Source: JALORV01 sp963707445
Lineage (GTDB): Bacteria > Pseudomonadota > Gammaproteobacteria > Burkholderiales > Burkholderiaceae_F
NCBI GenBank assembly: GCA_963707445.1
Contig: CAVPPW010000007.1
Location: 62,001-126,000, forward strand
DNA length: 64,000 nt
Direction of reading: 5' to 3'
The translations under genes were made by a program, and so were the position numbers. A model generated the notes under the pieces. The model saw only the letters and a program-made list of their open reading frames with translations, was not told the origin of the DNA and did not search any database. Shown one piece after another: positions 38,456-47,393 of the stretch. Each line of letters starts with the position of its first letter. The stretch's first letter is position 1.

Positions 38456-39224
38456 TCACGCAGCGGACCTGCTCGCCGCTGCACCCATCTGCGCCAGTTC
38501 GCGCAAATCGCTTTCGTCGCGTGCGGTCAGTCGCCCGTCCGCTCGCGCCTGCCGGAGCATGTCCGGTCGGTTGCTCACCGTGGCCTTCAGCGCCTCGCGC
38601 CGTCGCCACGCCTCGATGTCCCGATGATGCCCCGACAGCAGCACCTGCGGCACCGACTGCCCGCGCCACACCTCGGGGCGCGTGTAGTGCGGGCCGTCGA
38701 GCAGCCCGGTCGCGAACGATTCGTCGTCCGCCGACTCGTCCTTCAGTGCGCCGGGCAGCTGGCGCACCACGGCATCGATCAGTGCCATCGCGGCCAGTTC
38801 ACCGCCTGACATCACGAAGTCTCCGACCGACACGACCTCGTCGACACAGCTGTCGAGGAAACGCTGGTCGATTCCCTCGTACCGACCGCAGACCAGCGCG
38901 AGCGATCCGCCCCGTTCCGCGTACTGCCGGACCGTCGCATCCGTCAGCGGATTTTCCGCCCGGCGCCAGCGCGATCACCGCTGCACCGCCGCCATCCCGA
39001 CGCAGCGCTTCGATGGCAAGCGCCAGCGGCTCGGCCATCATCACCATGCCCGGGCCTCCTCCATACGGCCGGTCGTCGACCGTGCGGTGCGCATCTGACG
39101 TGAAATCGCGCGGGTTCCACGCCGTCAACGACCACAGCCCGAGCTCGTACGCGCGCCGCGTGATGCCCTGCTCGGTGATCGCCGCAAACATCGCAGGGAA
39201 GAGCGTCACTACATCGAAGCGCAT
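38456..39224 (-). CDS. trmD: tRNA (guanine-N1)-methyltransferase TrmD (one frameshift)
   Basis: TrmD methylates G37 of tRNAs with SAM and is essential in many bacteria. The first part has MRFDVVTLFPAMFAAITEQG, RPYGGGPGMVMMAEPLALAI and ALAPGG. One extra A in an AAAA run at about 38953-38956 shifts the frame; corrected, the trefoil knot region resumes as LTDATVRQYAERGGSLALVC, GRYEGIDQRF and VSVGDFVMSGGELAAMALID. The C-terminal LLDGPHYTRPEVWRGQSVPQ and LLSGHHRDIEAWRR are diagnostic. A homopolymer indel in an essential gene points to sequencing error. Confidence 0.95.
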
Positions 39225-39257
39225 AAGAGACCCCGCTTCACTTGTCCGGACACTGCA

Positions 39258-39807
39258 TTACCAGTCCGGCTTCCAGTCGACCCGGATGATTCGGGCTGTC
39301 GAATCGATCGAGTCCACATACTGTTCGACCAGCGGGATCAGCATCACGCCGCGGCCAACTCCATCGCTCACTTCGAGCCACTGGCCACCGGCGTTCTCGC
39401 GCAGACCTGTGACCTCGCCGAGATCATTGCCGTCGCGATCGACGACGCGACACCCCGGCAAATCCACCCAGTAGGACTCGCTCTCGGCCAAGGGTGGAAA
39501 GGCGCTGCGTGGAACCGCGACCGAGGCGCCCTTCAATCCGTCGGCTGCCTCCTTGGAATCGCAGTCGGCCCACTTGCCCAGCAAGTCGCTCGCGTGGCGC
39601 CGCCGCCCGGTGGGCTTCACACGCCAGATCGCACCGGCCTTGCCCAACCACCAGTCCGGCGTGTTCAGCAGAACCGTCCCATCCGAACCGAACAGCCCGA
39701 TGCGTACCCAGCCCTTGACTCCGTACGCGCCCCGCACCGTTCCCAACTCGACCAGGTCCGGCGGAACCTCGGCTGCGCTCAGCAGCCGGATCGCCTTGCC
39801 CGGTCAC
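39258..39807 (-). CDS. rimM: Ribosome maturation factor RimM (probable frameshift near the start)
   Basis: The 16S processing factor RimM, about 180 residues. The conserved N-terminal barrel is LGTVRGAYGVKGWVRIGLF and the C-terminal PRC barrel includes YWVDLPGCRVVDRDG, LGEVTGLRENAGGQWLEV and LIPLVEQYVDSID. The main frame lacks an upstream ATG or GTG. Removing one G from a GGG near 39799 joins it to a GTG six bases after the rpsP stop and adds the natural-looking VTGKAIRLLSAAEVPPDLVE. I therefore take GTG at 39807 as the start; a TTG at 39746 is the alternative. Confidence 0.9.
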
Positions 39808-39812
39808 TTCGC

Positions 39813-40064
39813 TTACGCCGCCGCGGGCGCGTGTTCCTTCACCAGACGCGCAACCGTCGGCGACATGCGTGCGCCGACCCCGGTCCAGTAGTTCAGCCGG
39901 TCTTCCGCGATGCGCAGCCTGGGCTCGCTTCCCGCGGCGACCGGATTGTAGAAACCGACGCGCTCGATGAAGCGACCATCGCGCGGATTGCGCGAATCGG
40001 TGGCGACGATGTTGAAGAACGGCCGCTTTTTGGCGCCGCCACGGGCAAGTCGTATCACGACCAT
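39813..40064 (-). CDS. rpsP: 30S ribosomal protein S16
   Basis: An 83-residue S16: MVVIRLARGGAKKRPFFNIV, ATDSRNPRDGRFIERVGFYN and RLNYWTGVGARMSPTVARLV are all conserved. A longer upstream frame exists, but conservation begins at this ATG, which has an AAAGGGAA Shine-Dalgarno. First gene of the rpsP-rimM-trmD-rplS operon. Confidence 0.98.
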   Translation of the reverse strand: MVVIRLARGGAKKRPFFNIVATDSRNPRDGRFIERVGFYNPVAAGSEPRLRIAEDRLNYWTGVGARMSPTVARLVKEHAPAAA

Positions 40065-40225
40065 CTTGTTCCCTTTACAGATTCCCGGTTCGGCCCGCGC
40101 CTGCGGGTCGCTCGAACCGTGCTGATGTCGACGATGGCTCGATGCCTGACGTCGCTCGGTCCCAATCCGCGGATCCAGGCGCCGTCTCGAACTCCCAACC
40201 GGCGCGGCCACGCGGAAAACCCGTG

Positions 40226-40255
40226 ATTGTATCTGTCCTCCGCAGCGGCAGGCAA
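40226..40255 (-). promoter_or_regulatory. Sigma-70 promoter of the rpsP operon
   Basis: Minus-strand TTGCCT (40250-40255), an 18-base spacer and TACAAT (40226-40231), about 160 bases upstream of rpsP. It lies in the 320-base region between the rpsP and TM2-like starts, which otherwise holds no gene that I can support. A weak plus-strand TATGAT at 40349-40354 may serve the TM2-like gene. Confidence 0.6.
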
Positions 40256-40384
40256 GCTGGGCGCTGTCAGCCGCAAGGCCGACACGCCAGTCGAGCCGGC
40301 AGCAGAAAGCCCGCAAGACGGGCGGCCGTCTTCCGTCGCCGCGCTTCGTATGATGCTGACGCCGTCGCTAAGCCCAACTCCCGC

Positions 40385-40796
40385 ATGACGAAATTCCGCC
40401 ACAAGGCCCTCGCTGCGCTGCTTGCGTCCGTCGCCGGTGCAGCTGGAGCCAATCGCCTGTACCTCGGACAGAAAGGGCTGGTGGCTGCCGCTCGGCGTCA
40501 GCGCGCTGACGCTGCCGCTGCTCATCGGCGTTCGCAACTGGTATCAGACGCCGGCGTTCTTCGTGCTGATGGTCCCGGTGACGGCCGGATTCATTCAGGC
40601 GCTCGTCATTGCACTGATGCCGGATGAGCGCTTCGATGCTCGTTTCAACGCGGCCTGCTCCAGACGGAATCACAGCGGCTGGGACGCGGTGCTGGTCGCG
40701 ATCGTCACGCTCGCCGGCGGCGCCATCGCACTGATGACCACGATCGCGCTGCTGTTCCAGACCTACTACGAAGCGGTGCTGCCGCCGAGCGCCTGA
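40385..40796 (+). CDS. TM2-domain-like membrane protein (one frameshift)
   Basis: About 137 residues. The start MTKFRHKALAALLASVAGAA leads into GANRLYLGQKG, a TM2-type turn in which a short loop joins two helices. One base is missing at about 40474 in an AAAGGG run; the second frame gives GWWLPLGVSALTLPLLIGV, VLMVPVTAGFIQALVIALMP and a last helix AIVTLAGGAIALMTTIALLF. The pattern is a TM2 domain extended by extra helices. Function unknown. It is divergent from rpsP and convergent with the radical SAM gene (6 bases). Confidence 0.75.
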
Positions 40797-40802
40797 GCAG
40801 AT

Positions 40803-41903
40803 TCAGAAGAGGTCGAGCTGCGGTCGTTCCGCTCGAGGCGCGGCGAAAAGATCGACACGCAGCGCCGGCCACGCGTCGTTGAGCCCGTGCCGCGCACTGG
40901 CTCGCCGGAAGCGCTGTTCGATGAGCCGCGCCCAGGTGCCCTCGCCGGTCATGCGGTGGCCAAACGTAGCGTCGTAATTCTTGCCGCCGTGCATCTCGCG
41001 GATCCGGTTCATGACCCGCTGAGCCCGGTCCGGAAAGTGCGCAGCCAGCCACTCCTCGAACAGTGGACTCACTTCCCACGGCAGGCGCACCACCGTGTAG
41101 TGCGCATTCCGTGCCCCGGCGTCGGCCACCGCGTCGATGATCGACTCGATCTCCGGTTCGTTGATGAACGGGATCAGCGGCGCGAGGTTCACGCGAACGG
41201 GTACGCCGGCATCGGCCAGCGTGCGCACGGTGCGCAGACGGCGCTGCGGACTCGCCGCACGCGGCTCCAGGATCCGCGCCAGCTTTGGATCGAGCGTGGT
41301 CACGCTGATGCTGACCGAGGCCAGTTGCTGCGCCGCCATCGGGCCGATCAGATCGAGATCGCGTTCGACCAGTGCCGACTTGGTCACGAGCCCGAACGGG
41401 TGGCGGGTCTCGGCGAGCACCTCCAGCACCCCGCGTGTGATTTTCAGTTCCCGCTCGATCGGCTGATACGCGTCGGTGTTGACCCCGACCATGATGAGCT
41501 GCGGCCGGTAGCTCGGGGCGGCGAGTTCCTTGCGCAGCAGTTGCGCGGCGTTGCGCTTGGCGAACAGCTTCGTCTCGAAGTCGAGTCCGGGCGAAAGATT
41601 CAGGTAGCTGTGGGTCGGACGCGCGTAGCAATAGATGCAGCCGTGCTCGCAACCGCGATAAGGATTGATCGACCGATCGAAGCCGATGTCGGGCGAGTCG
41701 TTGCGGCTGATGATCGAGCGCGCCTCCTCGAAGCTGACGGTGGTCGAAAGCGGCGGCAGTAGTTCCTCGTCCTCCAACGCGCCGTCGTCCTCGCTGATGC
41801 GTTCGACCGACTCGAAGCGATGTGCGATGTTCGATACCGCGCCGCGACCCTTGCGGACAAGCGCGACCGGTACCGGCGCCGGCACGATCGGCTCGTCCGG
41901 CAC
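40803..41903 (-). CDS. PA0069-family radical SAM protein
   Basis: About 366 residues. The radical SAM cluster motif is in NPYRGCEHGCIYCYARPTH (CxxxCxxC), as in spore-photoproduct-lyase-like and PA0069/Rv2578c proteins. Other family segments are FETKLFAKRNAAQLLRKEL, IMVGVNTDAYQPIERELKIT, VTTLDPKLARILEPRAASP and RVNLAPLIPFINEPEIESI. I chose the GTG at VPDEPIVPAP, 16 bases after the DUF3501 stop; a longer frame overlaps that gene. The family cleaves SAM to generate a radical, but the substrate is unknown; it is not a true photoproduct lyase. It ends a minus-strand cluster with DUF3501, an iron-sulfur protein and rubrerythrin. Confidence 0.9.
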   Translation of the reverse strand: MPDEPIVPAPVPVALVRKGRGAVSNIAHRFESVERISEDDGALEDEELLPPLSTTVSFEEARSIISRNDSPDIGFDRSINPYRGCEHGCIYCYARPTHSYLNLSPGLDFETKLFAKRNAAQLLRKELAAPSYRPQLIMVGVNTDAYQPIERELKITRGVLEVLAETRHPFGLVTKSALVERDLDLIGPMAAQQLASVSISVTTLDPKLARILEPRAASPQRRLRTVRTLADAGVPVRVNLAPLIPFINEPEIESIIDAVADAGARNAHYTVVRLPWEVSPLFEEWLAAHFPDRAQRVMNRIREMHGGKNYDATFGHRMTGEGTWARLIEQRFRRASARHGLNDAWPALRVDLFAAPRAERPQLDLF

Positions 41904-41919
41904 CCGCGTGATCGTGTCG

Positions 41920-42510
41920 TCAGCGGAAGTCGCGCGCGAGCGAGGACTGGACCTGGGGGGCGACTTCATCGAGCCGCAGGGCGTAGTGAGGATGATCGAC
42001 GCCGAGGGCAACCGCCGCGCCCGCCTTCCACGCGGCGATCGCCGCCGGTTCGAACTCGAAGCGCAGGAAATGGACAGACGATGTCTTTTCCTCGTTCTCG
42101 CGCTCCATGTCCTCGTCGGCGATCGCGTAGACCCTCGGCTGGCCGTCGACCTGCACGTAGACGCGGCCCTCGACACCCTTCAGCCGCGCCAGCTCGGTCT
42201 TGCGCACCAGCGGATCTTCGTACTCGATCATCATCGTCGCCTTGAGGTTGGTCCCGTCCGGGATCAGCGGCGTATAGGCGTCGAGCTCGTCCTGTATGCC
42301 CGCTTCCTCGAAGGTCTTCTCGATGCGCAGCATTTCCTGGATCTGATAGCGGATCGTCAGCTCGTCTTCGAAGATCAGCGTGATGTGCTGACCGAGCCGC
42401 ACCGTGCGATGCTTCTTGTGGGCGATGACACGCGCACGGAACTCGGGCCGCTGCTTCGCGTAGGCCTCGAGCGTCAGCAGGCTGTCGCGCGGGATCTGGG
42501 CCATCGTCAT
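41920..42510 (-). CDS. DUF3501 family protein
   Basis: A 196-residue cytoplasmic protein of the DUF3501 family: MAQIPRDSLLTLEAYAKQRP, AHKKHRTVRLGQHITLIFED, IRYQIQEMLRIEKTFEEAGI, YTPLIPDGTNLKATMMIEYE and a C-terminal VHFLRFEFEPAAIAAWKAGA. The middle histidine/lysine cluster (AHKKHRTV) and acidic motif are well conserved by my recollection. No function is known. It is 18 bases after the stop of an HdrD-like iron-sulfur protein and 16 bases before the radical SAM start. The link with the Fe-S protein and rubrerythrin recurs in other proteobacteria and actinobacteria as far as I recall, suggesting a shared redox function. Confidence 0.87.
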   Translation of the reverse strand: MTMAQIPRDSLLTLEAYAKQRPEFRARVIAHKKHRTVRLGQHITLIFEDELTIRYQIQEMLRIEKTFEEAGIQDELDAYTPLIPDGTNLKATMMIEYEDPLVRKTELARLKGVEGRVYVQVDGQPRVYAIADEDMERENEEKTSSVHFLRFEFEPAAIAAWKAGAAVALGVDHPHYALRLDEVAPQVQSSLARDFR

Positions 42511-42528
42511 TCTCCGGGGTCCTTTCGG

Positions 42529-43882
42529 TTACAAACCATAGGCCAGCCGGACCAGCGTGATCGGGTGCGCCACCTGCGGCGTCTTGCCGCCCATCGCCTC
42601 ACGCGCGGTTTCCTGGATGCCCTGTTCGATGTGATGCGCGGCGAGCTGGCAGTCCGAGCTCAGGTAGTCGGGCTGCACGCTCGCCATGTTGCGGAAAACC
42701 GGCTTGCCGATCTTCATCGCCATGCGATGGAATTCCTTGCGGGTGCCCCACAGACCCGAATGCCCCGAACAGCGCTCGACCGTATGCACCGTGGTCTCGG
42801 GCAGCAGCTTCAGCAGCTCCTCGGTCTTGCGACCGATGTTCTGCACACGCGCGTGGCACGGCACGTGGTACGACACCGTACCCAGCGACCGCTTGAAATC
42901 GGTCTTCAGCAGGCCGTCCCGGTTGCGCGCGACGAGGTACTCGAACGGGTCCCACATCGCATCACTGACGAGCCGCACTTCCGCGTCGTCCGGGAACATC
43001 AGCGGCAGTTCGTGCTTGTACATCAATGTGCACGACGGGATCGCGGTGAGGATCGCGTAGCCGTCGCGCGCGAGCCGCGCCAGATGCGGAATGTTGATGT
43101 TCTTCAGCTTCTCGACCGAATCGAGGTCCCCGATTTCGAGCTTCGGCATGCCGCAGCACGCCTCCTTTTCGGCGAGCACGTACGGAATCGCGTTGTGCTC
43201 GAGGATGCGGACCAGATCATGGCCGATGCCGGGCTCGTTGTAGTTGACGTAGCAGGTCGAGAAGATCGCCACCTTGCCCGGCGTCTTCGCACCGTCGACG
43301 ACCGGCGCTGCGCCGTTGGCGCGGACCGCCGAGCGGAACTTCTTCGTCGCAAGATCCGGACGCCATGCGCCGCGGTCGATGCCGGTCAGCTTCTCGATGA
43401 CACCGCGACCTGCCGGCGTGCGGTTCACCGCGTTCGCGATCGCGGTGACGATCGGAATGCCGGCAAACGTGCCGACCTTGTCGGTCGATGTCAGGAAGCG
43501 GTCGCTCGCGCTGGCGCCGTGCTTGCGGAAGTGCACGGCCTTTGCGCGCAGCATCAGGTGCGGGAAGTCGAGATTCCACGGATGCGGCGGCACGTACGGA
43601 CACTTGGTCATGTAGCACATGTCGCACAGGTAGCACTGATCGACGACGGCCTTGTACTTCTCCTTCGGCACGCCGTCGACCTCGCCGGTCGGACCGTTGT
43701 CGACCAGATCGAACAGCGTCGGAAACGCGCCGCACAGGCTGACGCAGCGTCGACATCCATGGCAGATGTCGAACACGCGTTCCAGCTCCTTGCTGCAGAG
43801 CGTCTTCACTCCAGAAGTCCGCGGACTTCCATGCCAGCGGATGCCGGGTCGGCGCTTCGAGGCTGCCCTCGCGCACGGTCAT
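42529..43882 (-). CDS. HdrD/GlpC-like iron-sulfur protein (one frameshift)
   Basis: About 450 residues. The N-terminus MTVREGSLEAPTRHPLAWKS is in one frame; one extra base near 43808 precedes TLCSKELERVFDICHGCRRC. Two ferredoxin-type [4Fe-4S] motifs follow: CHGCRRCVSLCGAFP and CYLCDMCYMTKCPYVPPHPW. Two C-terminal cysteine-rich domains carry EKEACCGMPKLEIGD (CCG) and VERCSGHSGLWG, where the second CCG is changed to CSG. The family includes heterodisulfide reductase subunit D and GlpC, which pass electrons between dehydrogenases and quinones or thiols. No flavin partner is encoded next to it. It is between rubrerythrin and DUF3501. Confidence 0.9.
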
Positions 43883-43944
43883 CGTGATTGTCCGGAAGTG
43901 AAGTTCAGAACGAGGTGCCCTGCTGCGCAGGGTTGCGGTAGTCA

Positions 43945-43967
43945 GCGGCCGGCCTCAGGCCGGCCGC
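43945..43967. repeat. Perfect 10-base hairpin between rubrerythrin and Fe-S genes
   Basis: GCGGCCGGCC/GGCCGGCCGC with a TCA loop. It follows the rubrerythrin stop by about 30 bases on the same strand as the operon. No T-run follows, so it may stabilise the upstream mRNA or partly terminate rather than fully stop transcription. Confidence 0.6.
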
Positions 43968-43998
43968 GCTCGCGCAGCGCCGCATAGGCGCCGCTCGC

Positions 43999-44419
43999 CT
44001 AGTCGACGATGCCGTCCAGCGTGCGCTGGAACTTGTTGGCGTGCGAGCGCTCGGCTTTTGCCAGCGTCTCGAACCAGTCGGCGATTTCGTCGAATCCCTC
44101 GTCGCGCGCGGCCTTCGCCATGCCCGGATACATGTCGGTGTACTCGTGCGTCTCGCCGGCGATCGCCGCCTTCAGGTTCGAGCGTGGTCGGGCCGATCGG
44201 CAGGCCGGTGGCCGGATCGCCGACGGCCTCGAGATATTCGAGGTGTCCGTGCGCATGGCCGGTCTCGCCTTCCGCGGTGGAACGGAATACCGCCGAGACA
44301 TCGTTGTAGCCCTCGACGTCGGCCTTGGCGGCGAAATACAGGTAACGGCGGTTCGCCTGCGATTCACCGGCGAATGCGTCCTTCAGATTCTGTTCGGTTT
44401 TCGAGCCCTTCAGTTGCAT
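43999..44419 (-). CDS. Rubrerythrin family protein without rubredoxin domain (one frameshift)
   Basis: About 139 residues forming only the ferritin-like four-helix diiron domain. Ligand segments are AFAGESQANRRYLYFAAKAD, AEGETGHAHGHLEYLEAVGD, and, after a break near 44182, LKAAIAGETHEYTDMYPGMA and LAKAERSHANKFQRTLDGIV. The C-terminal rubredoxin CxxC domain of classical rubrerythrins is absent, so an external electron donor is needed; the iron-sulfur protein downstream is a candidate. Rubrerythrins reduce hydrogen peroxide. The start ATG is preceded by GAGGAGATC. The break is a one-base indel between two perfect halves. Confidence 0.9.
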
Positions 44420-44511
44420 GTGATCTCCTCGCTGGATCAATGGAACGCGGCGCGCGATGCCCACCGGGCGAGTCGCGCGACTGAGAAGAGCCTACGCCGA
44501 CGAATTGCCTA

Positions 44512-44528
44512 GAACAAATTAATTGTCC
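44512..44528. promoter_or_regulatory. Possible operator upstream of rubrerythrin
   Basis: GAACAAATTAATTGTCC is an AT-rich near-palindrome in an otherwise GC-rich spacer, about 95 bases upstream of the rubrerythrin start. It could bind a stress regulator, but matches no consensus that I can name with confidence. Confidence 0.4.
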
Positions 44529-44531
44529 CAA

Positions 44532-44550
44532 TGCGCGCCATAGGCGCGCA
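44532..44550 (-). terminator. Hairpin after acyl-CoA dehydrogenase
   Basis: TGCGCGCC/GGCGCGCA, a perfect 8-base stem with a 3-base loop, lies about 50 bases past the acyl-CoA dehydrogenase stop. On the minus strand TTGGGACAATTAATTTG follows, only partly T-rich, so it is a plausible but weak terminator. Confidence 0.45.
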
Positions 44551-44600
44551 CTATCGGTGGCTCGCGGCTAGAGAACTGGCGTTACAGCCGAAGCGCCGGG

Positions 44601-46401
44601 CTAGAACTGTTCGACTTCCAGCGCAAGGGTTCCGGCGCTGCCGCCGACAACACTGGCGGCGAGGCCCGAGGCCGCCGTGAGCATGTGGTCGGCAAAAAAG
44701 CGCGCGGTCGCGATCTTGGCCTGCGCAAACGGGACATCACGTCCAGCGTCGATCAGCCGCTGTGCGGCCAGCGCCGCACGACCCATCTGCCAGCCGCCGT
44801 GGACGATGCCCGCGAGCTTCAGGTAAGGGACCGAACCGGCGAAGACGGCGCGGATATCGCTCTTGAACTGCTTGACGACGTAGTCGACGGCCGATTCGTA
44901 AGCGTCGACCGCAGTCGTCAGGCGCTCGCCGATCACCGCAAGATCACCGCCGGCGCGCGTCAGCTCGGCGGCCGTCTCGCGCATCTGGCCGATGAATCGG
45001 CGCGCGGTGGCTCCGCCGTCGCGTGAGGTCTTGCGGCCGACGAGATCGTTCGCCTGGATTGCGGTCGTGCCTTCATAGATCGTCAGGATGCGAGCGTCAC
45101 GATAGAACTGCGCGGCCCCGGTTTCCTCGATGAAGCCCATGCCGCCATGCACCTGGACTCCGGTCGACGCGACGTCGATCGACATCTCGGTCGACCAGCC
45201 CTTGACGATCGGCACGACATACTCATAGGCCGCCTGCGCCTCCTTGCGGGCAGCGGCGTCCGGATGATGGTGCGCAACGTCGTGGTAACCCGCTGCGACG
45301 TAGGCGATGGCCCGCGCCGCCTCGGTGTTGGCGCGCATGAACATCAGCATGCGGCGCACGTCGGGATGCTGAATGATCGCAACCGGGCCGCTCGAGCCCT
45401 CGACCGCGCGGCTCTGCACCCGATCCTTCGCGTACGACACGGCCTTCTGGTAGGCCCGGTCCGAAACCGCGATGCCCTGCATGCCGACCTGGAAGCGCGC
45501 CGCGTTCATCATCACGAACATGTACTCGAGGCCGCGGTTTTCCTCGCCGATCAGATAACCGATCGCTCCGGGCCCGACTTCGCCCTTGTCGTCGCCGTAG
45601 ATCAGCACGCAGGTCGGGCTCGCCTTGATGCCGAGCTTGTGTTCGATCGAGGCGCAATAGACGTCGTTGCGCTTGCCGAGCGTGCCGTTCGCGTCGAACA
45701 TGATCTTCGGCACGATGAACAGCGAAATGCCCTTGACGCCTTCCGGCGCGTCCGGCGTGCGCGCCAGCACGAGGTGCACGATGTTCTCGGCCAGGTCGTG
45801 GTCACCGTAGGTGATGAAGATCTTCTGTCCGAAGAGGCGATAACTGCCGTCCGCCTGCGGCACGGCGCGCGTGCGCACCTGCGCGAGATCCGAACCGGCC
45901 TGCGGCTCGGTCAGGTTCATCGTGCCGGTCCAGGTGCCCTCGATCAGCCGCGGCAGATACGCCTGCTTCTGCTCATCGCTGCCGGCGACCAGCAGCGCCT
46001 CGATCGCGCCATCGGTCAGCAGCGGACACAGTGCGAACGACAGGTTGGCCGACTGCATCATCTCCATGCACGCGGCACTGACCACTTTCGGCAAGACCCT
46101 GGCCGCCGAACTCGGTCGGATGCTGGATGCCTTGCCAGCCCGCCTCGCCAAACGAGCGAAACGCCGCGCGGAAACCCGGGCTGGTGGTGACGTTGCCATC
46201 CGACCAGCCTCCCGGCTGCGTGTCTCCGCTCCAGTTGAGCGGCGCGATCACCTCGCTCATGAAGCGGCCGTTCTCCTCGAGCACGGCCTGCACGGTTTCA
46301 TCGGTCGCCTCCTCGCAGCCCGGCAGCTGCTGGATCTGCTTCAGTCCTGCCAGTTCGTGCAGCACGAACAGCATGTCCTTGATCGGTGCCGTGTAGCTCA
46401 T
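44601..46401 (-). CDS. Acyl-CoA dehydrogenase, ~600-residue FadE5/DmdC-like class (one frameshift)
   Basis: About 600 residues, the long class of acyl-CoA dehydrogenases with an extra C-terminal domain. The start MSYTAPIKDMLFVLHELAGL is typical of this class. An extra base at about 46097 breaks FGGQGLPKVVSAACMEMM; the main frame then gives LTEPQAGSDLAQVRTRA, FITYGDHDLAENIVHLVLA, and GVQVHGGMGFIEETGAAQFY followed by the catalytic glutamate in ILTIYEGTTAIQANDLV. FAD-dependent alpha,beta-dehydrogenation feeds electrons into ETF, whose genes sit directly upstream (43 bases). Chain length is uncertain; related enzymes act on methylmercaptopropionyl-CoA or fatty acyl-CoA. Confidence 0.92.
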
Positions 46402-46443
46402 GATGTTCCGCCTATCTGCGAGGTCGAGTGACAGATCCGTCAA

Positions 46444-47379
46444 TCAGCCGAGTTCCTTGACCAGTTGCGGCACGACCTCGAACAGGTCACCGACCAGGCC
46501 GTAGTCCGCAACCGAGAAGATCGGCGCTTCCGGATCCTTGTTGATCGCGACGATTACCTTCGAGTCCTTCATGCCGGCCAGGTGCTGGATCGCGCCGGAG
46601 ATGCCGACCGCGACATACAGCTGCGGCGCGACCACCTTGCCGGTCTGGCCGACCTGCCAGTCGTTCGGCGCATAGCCGGCATCGACCGCCGCGCGCGACG
46701 CGCCCATTGCCGCGTTCAGCTTGTCCGCCAGCGGCTCCAGCAGCTTGAAGTTTTCGGCCGAGCCCATGCCGCGGCCGCCGGAGACGACGACCTTCGCGCC
46801 CTGCAGTTCGGGCCGGTCCGATTTGGCGACGTCGCGGCCGACGAAGCGCGACGCGTCGCCGGCAGCGACGGCGGCGACGCTTTCGACCGGCGCCGAGCCG
46901 CCTTCGGCGGGCGCCGCGTCGAAGTTCGTCGGGCGCGACCGTGACGACCTTGATCTTGTCGCCCGACTGCACGGTCGCGATCGCGTTGCCCGCGTAGATC
47001 GGTCGCGTGAAAGTGTCGGCCGACTCGACGCTGATGATGTCGGAAACCTGCGCGGCATCCAGCTTGGCCGCGATCGCGCGGCATTACGTTCTTGCCGAAC
47101 GCCGTGGCCGGCGCGAACACGTGCGAGTAGTTGCCCGCGACGCGCAAGCACCTGCGCCGACACGGCTTCGGCCAGCCCGTCCGCAAACTGCGCGCCGTCG
47201 GCGAGCAGCACCTTGCTGACGCCGCCGATCTTGGCGGCGGCCTGCGCGGCACCGGCCGCGTTGTGCCCGACGACCAGCACGTGGACGTCGCCGCCTGCCT
47301 TGGCCGCGGCCGTCACCGTGTTCAGCGTCGGTCCCTTGATCGACGCGTTGTCGTGCTCCGCAAGTACGAGTGCAGTCAT
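46444..47379 (-). CDS. etfA: Electron transfer flavoprotein alpha subunit EtfA (three frameshifts)
   Basis: ETF alpha, which holds FAD with EtfB and carries electrons from acyl-CoA dehydrogenases to ETF-ubiquinone oxidoreductase. The N-terminus MTALVLAEHDNASIKGPTLN and C-terminal FAD domain (GGRGMGSAENFKLLEPLADK, GISGAIQHLAGMKDSKVIVA, NKDPEAPIFSVADYGLVGDL) are in the same frame. In between, three one-base insertions near 47141, 47075 and 46933 scramble the frame; read through them the protein gives AGNYSHVFAPATAFGKNVMP and DAAQVSDIISVESADTF. Three insertions restore the frame, so the gene looks open but contains nonsense. The start is 14 bases after etfB. Confidence 0.93.
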   Translation of the reverse strand: MTALVLAEHDNASIKGPTLNTVTAAAKAGGDVHVLVVGHNAAGAAQAAAKIGGVSKVLLADGAQFADGLAEAVSAQVLARRGQLLARVRAGHGVRQERNAARSRPSWMPRRFPTSSASSRPTLSRDRSTRATRSRPCSRATRSRSSRSRPTNFDAAPAEGGSAPVESVAAVAAGDASRFVGRDVAKSDRPELQGAKVVVSGGRGMGSAENFKLLEPLADKLNAAMGASRAAVDAGYAPNDWQVGQTGKVVAPQLYVAVGISGAIQHLAGMKDSKVIVAINKDPEAPIFSVADYGLVGDLFEVVPQLVKELG

Positions 47380-47393
47380 GGCATGTCCCGGGA

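Noticed and set aside
41904..42176. N-terminal extension of the radical SAM protein
   Set aside because: It overlaps the conserved DUF3501 gene and is Ser/Arg-rich nonsense; a GTG at 41903 fits better.
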